From assembly GCF_030398385.1 (NCBI RefSeq), contig NZ_JAOAOQ010000015.1, positions 1-64,000 of the forward strand: a stretch of 64,000 nucleotides of DNA. The letters run 5' to 3'. Position numbers and translations under genes: made by a program. Positions 57,729 through 64,000 of this stretch are shown here, one piece after another. Under the pieces are notes generated by a model. It had not been told where the DNA came from and searched no databases. It saw only the letters and a program-made list of their open reading frames with translations. Position 1 is the first letter of the stretch; each line of letters begins with the position of its first letter. The DNA is from Aquibium sp. ELW1220 (lineage in GTDB: Bacteria; Pseudomonadota; Alphaproteobacteria; Rhizobiales; Rhizobiaceae).

Positions 57729-58600
57729 GACACGGTCTCCTCTGCCATTCCACCGGCGACCATAGCATCGACCACCTTGAGCGCGTCGGCGTTCAAAGCG
57801 ACATCGTGGACGCGAAATATGTCGGCCCCGCTCAATCGCAGGATCACGCTCGTCGCCGCCGTGCCGGCATCGCGATCCTGCGCGTCGCGTCCCGTCGCAT
57901 GGCCGATGAAGCGCTTGCGCGACGTCCCGACGAGCAACGGATAGCCGAGCGCATGCAGTTCCCCGAACCGCCGCATCAGCGCGAAGTTCAGGTCCGCGCT
58001 CTCCTTGCCGAAACCGAAACCCGGATCGAGGACGATCGCGTCGTCGGCGACAGCCGATGCGCGCGCGATTTCGAGAGACCGGCCGAGGAAGACCTGCTGG
58101 TCGCGGACAGGATCGGGATCGACGTCACGACCGCGGCTGGTATGCATGACGACGACGCCGGCGCCGGTCCGCGCCACCACGCCGGCCATGTCCGGATCGC
58201 GCTGAAGCCCCCACACGTCGTTGACGATATGGGCGCCGGCCTCGATCGCCAGGCGGGCGGTCTGCGCGCGGTAGGTGTCGACCGAAATCAGCGCGCCGGT
58301 TCGCGCAGCCAGCGCGGCAATGACGGGAAGGATGCGCGCCTGCTCTTCCGCAGCGGTGACGGGCGGCCCGCCGGGCCGCGTCGATTCCCCGCCGATGTCG
58401 ACGATGTGGGCGCCCTCCTCCAGCATGGACATGGCCCGCGCGCAGGCGCGGTCGGCATCGAGGAAGCGGCCACCGTCGGAAAAACTGTCCGGCGTCACGT
58501 TGAGAATGCCCATCACGACGGCGCGCGCGCCGAGGTCGAGGCTCCGGCCATGGGCGAGCCGCCACGTCCGCTCCCGCCTGCGCATTCCACTCTTCGTCAT
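57725..58600 (-). CDS. folP: Dihydropteroate synthase
   Basis: A 291-residue TIM-barrel enzyme that joins p-aminobenzoate to dihydropterin pyrophosphate and is the sulfonamide target. Both PROSITE-type signatures are visible: GILNVTPDSFSDGG and DIGGESTRPGG; the KxKxR-like loop is GTSRKRFIG. The start at 58600 (MTKSGMRRRERTW) follows GAGAACCGGGA; the longer upstream frame is antisense-like. First gene of folP-folB-folK. Confidence 0.95.
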   Translation of the reverse strand: MTKSGMRRRERTWRLAHGRSLDLGARAVVMGILNVTPDSFSDGGRFLDADRACARAMSMLEEGAHIVDIGGESTRPGGPPVTAAEEQARILPVIAALAARTGALISVDTYRAQTARLAIEAGAHIVNDVWGLQRDPDMAGVVARTGAGVVVMHTSRGRDVDPDPVRDQQVFLGRSLEIARASAVADDAIVLDPGFGFGKESADLNFALMRRFGELHALGYPLLVGTSRKRFIGHATGRDAQDRDAGTAATSVILRLSGADIFRVHDVALNADALKVVDAMVAGGMAEETVS

Positions 58601-58686
58601 TCCCGGTTCTCTGTCATGCGCGCGAGCGCGATTGCGGTTGCGGCTTTCCCTCGCCTGGCGCATGCTGGCCTTAACGGGAAACGGCC

Positions 58687-59304
58687 ATGAAGAGAACGCT
58701 TCTTTTCGTCTGCGCGGGCCTTGTCGTGTCGGCGGGAGCAAGTCCTGCCCAGACCGTGTCGCGCAGCTATTCCTACTTCACGATCGGCGGCGTCACGCTC
58801 CAGGAGATCGACGAGGAACTGTCGCGGCGCGGGCCGAAAGTGTCTTCCACCGGCAAGCGGCATCCGGGCGCGACGCAGATGCAGTTCTCCACCCGCTACA
58901 CCTTTGCCAGCACGACGGACTGGTGCCGGATCCAGAAGGCAGTGGTCGACGTCAAGGCGACGATGATCCTGCCGCGCTGGCGCGCCCGCGGTCGTTCGGA
59001 CCCCGACACGCGCCTGATCTGGGACACGCTGAGTTCCGACATCCGCCGTCACGAGGAATCGCATGTCCAGATCGCCAAGAGCCACGCCCGCAAGCTGGAG
59101 GATGCGCTGGAGGCGATCGGCCGGCGCGGCGACTGCGAGGCCGTGAAGGCCGCGGCCGGCACCGTCAGCGCCCGCATCCTTGCCGAGCACGACGCCGCGC
59201 AGGACCGCTTCGACCGCATCGAAAGCATCAACTTCGAGAGCCGGATCACGCGGCTCCTGACCTACCGCATGCAGCAGATCGAGACGGGGCGAATTCCGAA
59301 CTAG
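58687..59304 (+). CDS. Secreted DUF922 zinc-protease-like protein
   Basis: A 205-residue exported protein with a signal peptide (TLLFVCAGLVVSAGASPAQ). The DUF922 domain carries a zinc-protease motif HEESH at residues 122-126 (HExxH), followed by helical segments. Likely a periplasmic metallopeptidase of unknown target. It is divergent from folP with an 86-base spacer. Confidence 0.85.
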   Translation: MKRTLLFVCAGLVVSAGASPAQTVSRSYSYFTIGGVTLQEIDEELSRRGPKVSSTGKRHPGATQMQFSTRYTFASTTDWCRIQKAVVDVKATMILPRWRARGRSDPDTRLIWDTLSSDIRRHEESHVQIAKSHARKLEDALEAIGRRGDCEAVKAAAGTVSARILAEHDAAQDRFDRIESINFESRITRLLTYRMQQIETGRIPN

Positions 59305-59364
59305 GGCAGGAGCATTGCGCTGGCCGGCCTTCGCCGGACAAGCGCCGTCGCCAGGAGCCGATCG

Positions 59365-59685
59365 TCAGGCCTGGCGTTCCGGAACCCGGACGACGAGGCC
59401 GTCCAGTTCGTCCCGCACCTTGATCTGGCAGGACAGACGCGAGGTCGGCTGCACGTCGAAGGCGAAATCGAGCATGTCCTCCTCCATCGCCTCCGGCTCT
59501 CCGGTCAGCGCACTCCAGGCCTCGTCCACGTAGACATGGCATGTCGCGCAGGCGCAGGCTCCGCCGCACTCGGCCTCGATGCCCGGGACGGAATTGCGGA
59601 TCGCATTCTCCATCACGGTCGAGCCGTTCTCGGCATTCACCTCGAACCTGGTGCCGTCGAAAGCGATGTAGGTGATCTTGGTCAT
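59365..59685 (-). CDS. 2Fe-2S ferredoxin (adrenodoxin/FdxB type)
   Basis: A 106-residue electron carrier. The cluster ligands follow the C-x5-C-x2-C-xn-C pattern: C40, C46, C49 and C86 ([12 protein letters not shown] and RLSCQI). Typical features: [16 protein letters not shown] start and [17 protein letters not shown] before the last ligand. It may serve cytochrome P450s, Rieske oxygenases or Fe-S assembly; there is no partner nearby. The start at 59685 is clear. Confidence 0.93.
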   Translation of the reverse strand: MTKITYIAFDGTRFEVNAENGSTVMENAIRNSVPGIEAECGGACACATCHVYVDEAWSALTGEPEAMEEDMLDFAFDVQPTSRLSCQIKVRDELDGLVVRVPERQA

Positions 59686-59785
59686 TCGGAGCGCCTCGGA
59701 TTGTCCTGCCGAATTATCCGTTCCGACGCGCGAGTCAACCGTCTGGCCGCGCCTGCGACCCCGGCACGCAGGCGTCGGCCGGCGT

Positions 59786-60160
59786 TCAGCGGCTGATGGC
59801 GGAGACGAAGTCGCGGACGTCGACGATCGCCTCTGCGAGGCTTCGCAGATGCTTGCCGCTCGCCGGATCGGATTCGACCGCGTCGGCAATGTCGGCGACC
59901 CGGAAAGCGCCGATGCCGCGGGCCGACCCCTTGAGGCCGTGCGCGAGCAGCACCCGCTCCTGGGGGCTGGCACCTTCCAGGCGGTCGCCGACGACCTGAG
60001 CCTGGTGCAGGAAAAGCGACAGCACCTCCCGCTCGAGATCCCGGTCGCCCATGGTCTGCCGCGACAGGTGTGCCAGATCGACAGGGCGGGCGCGCGAATG
60101 ACCGCAGGTTTCGCCACCGGGCATGGCGAAAGCCATGTTTTCCACACTCATCGACGCCAT
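59786..60160 (-). CDS. HPt domain-containing phosphotransfer protein
   Basis: A 124-residue protein containing one histidine phosphotransfer four-helix bundle. The phospho-acceptor His lies in [15 protein letters not shown], the classic HGLKGSA motif; the preceding helix is [16 protein letters not shown]. No kinase or receiver domain is fused to it. The start may be 60160 or 60151. It is a candidate shuttle between hybrid kinases and response regulators; cckA lies about 9 kb away in the same window. Divergent from the GPR-like gene. Confidence 0.83.
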   Translation of the reverse strand: MASMSVENMAFAMPGGETCGHSRARPVDLAHLSRQTMGDRDLEREVLSLFLHQAQVVGDRLEGASPQERVLLAHGLKGSARGIGAFRVADIADAVESDPASGKHLRSLAEAIVDVRDFVSAISR

Positions 60161-60441
60161 CACGCTGCACTCGCCTTCAAAATGCCTGCCGTACCACCGA
60201 TACCCGAACCGGGTGGACGGCGAGTTAACGGAAATCCCTGCTATGTGGCGGAATTCGGGCGCAAATTCTCAACGGACGTTAACCTTGTGTTTAAACTTTT
60301 ACGCATCTCGCCGAATGCATGTTTCCTTTACCTGGGTGTGTCACTACGATACGCGAACCGGGAATGCGCCGCTCAAGTGGCGGTCTTCGCATGTGGCTCC
60401 GTTAGAGTCTGAACGACGCGTTAGTACAGGGTTTTGAAGGC

Positions 60442-63400
60442 ATGGCTCGCAAACCGACGACGACCAGGAACCTCGAAACAGACGTCGACAAGGAGCTCGA
60501 AGAGGCCCTCGACGTATCCTTCAGCGACGGGGAAATCGATCTGACGTCCTCGATGGAAGAACTCGAGGCGCAGATTTCGCTCGCCGCCGACGAACTGGCG
60601 CGCGAGGGTCGCGGCACACAGGCTCGCACGAGGCAGCCGCAGGCCGCCCGGCCGGACCCGCGTGCCGCCGCTGCCGCCCGCCCGGCCAAGCCTGCGCCGG
60701 AACGGAAGTCGGAATTCCGTCCCGCCTCCAACGACGCCGCCCCGCGTGGCGGCTCGCCGGCCTTCGCGCCCGCCAACGACGATCGCCAGAAGGACTTCGG
60801 TGCCCTGCTCGCCGCGCTGAACCGCGGCGGATCGAACTCGATCTACTGGCTCGTCGCGGTCGCCTCGGTGGTGTGGATCATCGGCGGCCTCGTCCTGGCC
60901 AACGGTCTCTATGGACCGGCGATCGCACGTGCGGTGTCGTTCGCCGAGATCATCACCACGCCCGGCATCCTTGGCATAACGGCCGGCGTCGTCATTCCCG
61001 TGATCCTCTTCTGGGCCTTCGCGCTGATGATTCGCCGCGCGCAGGAAATGCGCCTCGCGGCCCAGTCCATGACGGCGATCGCCTATCATCTCAGCGAACC
61101 CGAGGTCATCGCCCAGGACCGCGTGATGTCGATCGGCCAGGCCGTGCGGCGCGAGGTCAACGCCATGGGCGAAGGCATCGAACGCACGCTCGCACGCGCC
61201 GTCGAGCTCGAGACGCTGGTGCATTCGGAGGTCAACGAACTCGAACGCGCCTACACGGAAAACGAGCGCCGCATCCGCACGCTGGTGGACGGCCTGGGCA
61301 GCGAGCGCGAAGCCGTGGTGAGCCACGCCGAGCGCGTCCGCGCCTCGATCGCCGGCGCGCACGAGCTGATCCGCGACGAACTGAACTCGGCGACCGGCGT
61401 GATCCAGGAGATGGTGACGGGCGCGTCCGGCCACCTGACCTACACGATCACCAATGCCGGCGAATCGCTGATCGAGCGCTTCAACGAAAGCGGCAGCGCG
61501 ATCTACGGGGCGATCGACGAACGCGTCGAGAGCATCACCGGCCGCCTGTCGACGTCCGGCGAAGCTTTCGCCAGCCTGCTCGACACCCGCATCGCCAAGC
61601 TCGTCGAGAGCACCGATTCGGCCACCGGAACGCTGTCGCAGCTTCTCGACCAGCGCACGCGGGGCATGGTGTCCCTGCTCGGTGGCGCGACGGAGACCTT
61701 CACCCGCGCCTTCGACGTGCGCATCGACGCCATCGAGCGCACGCTGGCCGAGCGCGGCCAGTCGCTGATCAGCGAGTTCGAGACGCGCGCCGAAGCGCTC
61801 GACACGGGCACCGAAAAGCTCAACGCCGCGCTCGAGGCGAGGTCGCGGCAGATCAACGAGGCGCTCGCCGAACGCACCCGCGAGATCGCCGACGTGTTCC
61901 GCTCGGGCGTCCACGAGATTTCCACCGCCGCCGACAACAGCCGTACCAGGATCGAGTCGCAGATGAGCGACCTGGTCACGTCGACCTCGACGATCCTGGA
62001 GGCGCGCGCCAACGAGTTCGGCGACCGCCTGGAAGAAGGCCGCAGCCGTCTCACCGAGCAGCTCGACGTCGACCTGCGCCACCTGCAGGACGCACGCGGC
62101 GAACTGACCCGGACGCTGGAAGGCGACATCAACGCCCTCGACAGCGCGCTGACCACGCAGGTCGACAAGCTCTCCGTCAGCCGTGAAGCCTTCTCCCGGT
62201 CGCTGGAGCGTGAACTCGCCGGCATCGACACGCTGGTGGCCTCGAGCCTCGACCGGCTTTCGCAGGGCCGTGGCAACGTGGTGAAGGCGATGCAGGGCGA
62301 GATCTCCAATGTCGAGGAGGCCTTCTCGGCCAGCCTCAACAAGCTCGTCGAGGGCCGCAGCGCCCTCACCTCGGCGCTCAACGACGACCTCCAGAACCTG
62401 CAGACCGCGCGCGGCGAGATCGACGATTCCGTCGTCGGCCACATCGGCAAGCTCGCCGAAGGCCGCAAGCTCTTCCGCAAGGCGCTCGAGGAGGATCTCG
62501 GCCACCTCGCCCAGACACGGTCGGAGATCGACGAGGTCATCGCCAACCACGTCGGCAAGCTGGCCGACGGGCGCACGACGCTCACGACGGCGCTCGAGAA
62601 GGATCTGGCGACGGTGGGCGACTTCGTCGCGAACCAGATCGCCAAGCTCGACGAAGGCCGCACGACGCTGAACGCGGCCTACCAGGAAGATCTGCGCCGC
62701 CTCGGCGAGACCCGCGCCGAGATCGACGCGGCAGCCGCCGCGCATCTGGAGCGTCTCGCGGCGAGCCGCGGATCGCTCACGCAGGCGCTGAAGGGCGAGC
62801 TGGCGGAAGTCGCCCAGTCCGTCGCCGACCATCTCGATCGGATGGCGGACGGCCGCACGAGCCTCTCGTCCTCCGTCAAGGAGGACATCTCCACCATCGA
62901 GGAGGTCGTGGCGCGGCAGATCGAGAAGATCTCCGAGGGCCGCATCACGCTGGCCGACGCGCTGCAGAGCGACCTGTCGCAGGTGGCCGGCGCCATTGCG
63001 CAGCATCTCGACCGCATGTCCGACGCCCGTTCCACGCTGAACGAATCGATCTCCGGCAGCATCGCCGAGATCGAGGGGTCCGTGGACCGCCAGATCGGCA
63101 AGCTGACGGAGAACCGCAGCCTGCTGACCCAGGCGCTCGAAGGCGACCTCTCCAGCATCTCGGCGGCGCTGTCGCAGCACGTCGACAAGATCGCCGAGGG
63201 CCGCGGCATGCTCAAGGGCGCCTTGAGCGAGGACATGGAACGCCTGGAGCAGGCTCGCTCCGAGCTCGACGGGCTGGTCATCGGCCACATCGGCAAGCTG
63301 GCGGAGGGGCGCAAGCTCTTCAAGAAGGCGCTCGACGAGGATCTGGGCCGGCTCGCCGGCGCCCGCGCCGAGATCGACGACGTGGTCGTCGGGCACGTGG

Positions 63401-64000
63401 CCAAGCTGGCCGAGGGACGCTCGACGCTGTTGGAAGCCCTCGACACCGACATGCGCCAGATCCACGATGCCCGCTCCGGCATCGAGTCCATCGTTTCCGA
63501 CCAGCTCGCGCGCATCTCGCAGGGACGCGACGAACTGACCCGTGCGATGGAAGCCGATCTCAACCGGCTGGGCGAGACCCGGGACCTGCTGGACCGCGCC
63601 GTGGCCGAGCAGATCGGCCGCCTCGCCGACAGCCGAGGCATCCTGACCGGAGCACTGGACGAGGATCTGGCCAAGCTTGCCGAAACCCGCTCGATGATCG
63701 ATTCGGTCGTGCGCGAGCACATGGACACCTTCGCCAACCGCAGGCAGGAACTGACTGCGGCGCTGGGCGCGGACCTGGCCCAGATCACCGGCGCGAGCGA
63801 GGCCATCGACGGCTCCGTGACGACCCAGGTGAGCAAGCTGGCGGAAGCCCGCAACATCATGACGCGCGCGCTCGAACAGGACATGCTGAAGCTCGGCGAA
63901 ACCCGCGCGGCGATCGACGCGGCGCTCCAGGCGCATCTGGGCCTCCTGGCATCGAGCCGCGGCGAACTCACCGAGGCGCTGTCGAACGACGTCGAGCGCA
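60442..64000 (+). CDS. GPR/RgsE-like giant polar-growth protein (runs off the window)
   Basis: The first 1186 residues of a very large protein; the frame is still open at the window end. Residues 1-130 are polar and Ala/Pro/Arg-rich; two membrane helices follow (about 134-156, IYWLVAVASVVWIIGGLVLA, and 171-193, ILGITAGVVIPVILFWAFAL). The rest is alanine/glutamate/leucine-rich coiled coil with apolipoprotein-like character. This layout fits the GROWTH POLE RING protein of Agrobacterium and RgsE of Sinorhizobium, which organise polar wall growth in Hyphomicrobiales. From 62080 the coil is built of 29- and 36-residue modules. The start at 60442 follows GAAGG. Homology by architecture; direct alignment not possible here. 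Confidence 0.8.
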   Translation, partial: MARKPTTTRNLETDVDKELEEALDVSFSDGEIDLTSSMEELEAQISLAADELAREGRGTQARTRQPQAARPDPRAAAAARPAKPAPERKSEFRPASNDAAPRGGSPAFAPANDDRQKDFGALLAALNRGGSNSIYWLVAVASVVWIIGGLVLANGLYGPAIARAVSFAEIITTPGILGITAGVVIPVILFWAFALMIRRAQEMRLAAQSMTAIAYHLSEPEVIAQDRVMSIGQAVRREVNAMGEGIERTLARAVELETLVHSEVNELERAYTENERRIRTLVDGLGSEREAVVSHAERVRASIAGAHELIRDELNSATGVIQEMVTGASGHLTYTITNAGESLIERFNESGSAIYGAIDERVESITGRLSTSGEAFASLLDTRIAKLVESTDSATGTLSQLLDQRTRGMVSLLGGATETFTRAFDVRIDAIERTLAERGQSLISEFETRAEALDTGTEKLNAALEARSRQINEALAERTREIADVFRSGVHEISTAADNSRTRIESQMSDLVTSTSTILEARANEFGDRLEEGRSRLTEQLDVDLRHLQDARGELTRTLEGDINALDSALTTQVDKLSVSREAFSRSLERELAGIDTLVASSLDRLSQGRGNVVKAMQGEISNVEEAFSASLNKLVEGRSALTSALNDDLQNLQTARGEIDDSVVGHIGKLAEGRKLFRKALEEDLGHLAQTRSEIDEVIANHVGKLADGRTTLTTALEKDLATVGDFVANQIAKLDEGRTTLNAAYQEDLRRLGETRAEIDAAAAAHLERLAASRGSLTQALKGELAEVAQSVADHLDRMADGRTSLSSSVKEDISTIEEVVARQIEKISEGRITLADALQSDLSQVAGAIAQHLDRMSDARSTLNESISGSIAEIEGSVDRQIGKLTENRSLLTQALEGDLSSISAALSQHVDKIAEGRGMLKGALSEDMERLEQARSELDGLVIGHIGKLAEGRKLFKKALDEDLGRLAGARAEIDDVVVGHVAKLAEGRSTLLEALDTDMRQIHDARSGIESIVSDQLARISQGRDELTRAMEADLNRLGETRDLLDRAVAEQIGRLADSRGILTGALDEDLAKLAETRSMIDSVVREHMDTFANRRQELTAALGADLAQITGASEAIDGSVTTQVSKLAEARNIMTRALEQDMLKLGETRAAIDAALQAHLGLLASSRGELTEALSNDVER
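62080..64000 (+). repeat. Array of 29/36-residue coiled-coil modules in the GPR-like gene
   Basis: Twenty in-frame modules begin at 62080, 62167, 62254, 62341, 62449, 62557, 62644, 62752, 62839, 62926, 63013, 63100, 63187, 63295, 63403, 63511, 63619, 63727, 63835 and 63943. Most open with the pattern [K/R]-[L/I]-x-x-[G/A/S]-R and have A-L or A-M near position 12-13. Lengths are 87 or 108 bases (29 or 36 residues), differing by exactly one heptad. Modules 62449 and 63295 are almost identical, suggesting recent internal duplication. Confidence 0.85.

Noticed and set aside
60421-63936. 1171-codon open frame on the minus strand opposite the GPR-like gene
   Set aside because: Antisense to a repetitive GC-rich coding region; periodic repeats keep the opposite frame open. 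It has no ribosome-binding site or family features, and the plus-strand frame explains the modules.

Overview
The window is GC-rich chromosomal DNA from an alphaproteobacterium of the order Hyphomicrobiales (Rhizobiales), most like the Phyllobacteriaceae (Mesorhizobium/Aquamicrobium-type). This rests on the protein families rather than on any rRNA: a CckA hybrid kinase, a GPR/RgsE-type giant polar-growth protein, a two-domain cold-shock protein, DUF2865 and DUF2259 secreted proteins, a fused molybdopterin-binding/nucleotidyltransferase protein, and a urtABCDE operon with a sigma-54 promoter. I saw no tRNA, rRNA, CRISPR array or prophage. Most of the window is ordinary, densely packed housekeeping DNA.

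Layout. 1-0.5 kb: the 3' end of an IS110-type transposase next to a large palindromic REP-like element. 0.8-9 kb: an uncharacterised basic protein, a DUF72 protein, malic enzyme (maeB), a secreted DUF2865 protein, then gltX and an MFS transporter on the minus strand. 9.2-15 kb: rimO facing a minus-strand run rlpA-dacA-tmk-holB (peptidoglycan, dTMP synthesis, replication clamp loader). 15-20 kb: universal stress protein, alpha/beta hydrolase, DUF192 protein, double cold-shock protein, gloA and pccB. 20-20.7 kb: a VapBC-like toxin-antitoxin pair. 20.7-26.7 kb: amidase, aldo/keto reductase and small or secreted proteins of unknown role. 26.8-32.4 kb: a minus-strand accessory cluster for molybdenum hydroxylases (flavin reductase, MoxR ATPase, VWA protein, two XdhC-family proteins, molybdopterin-binding/MobA-like fusion) with no structural enzyme beside it. 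32.5-36 kb: an orphan amino-acid-type binding protein, a P1 peptidase and two poorly known proteins. 36-42 kb: purB, small membrane ORFs, gyrA and marC. 42-48 kb: the urea ABC transporter operon urtABCDE. 48-53.6 kb: cckA, a FliO-like protein, dksA and a SixA-like phosphatase. 53.6-59.7 kb: the ycjX-ycjF pair, a secreted protein, folP-folB-folK, a DUF922 protein and a 2Fe-2S ferredoxin. 59.8-64 kb: an HPt protein divergent from a giant repeat protein that runs off the end of the window.

How the genes fit together. Stop/start overlaps of the ATGA type mark translationally coupled operons (MFS-gltX, tmk-holB, folP-folB, ycjX-ycjF, urtB-urtC, xdhC-mobA). The sites I could support best are a consensus sigma-54 promoter before urtA, sigma-70-like promoters before gyrA and dksA, and a bidirectional terminator between the FliO-like gene and dksA.

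The most interesting items are the GPR-like protein with its alternating 29/36-residue modules, the orphan MoxR-VWA-XdhC-MobA cluster, the sigma-54-controlled urt operon, and the IS110 end lying against a palindromic repeat.
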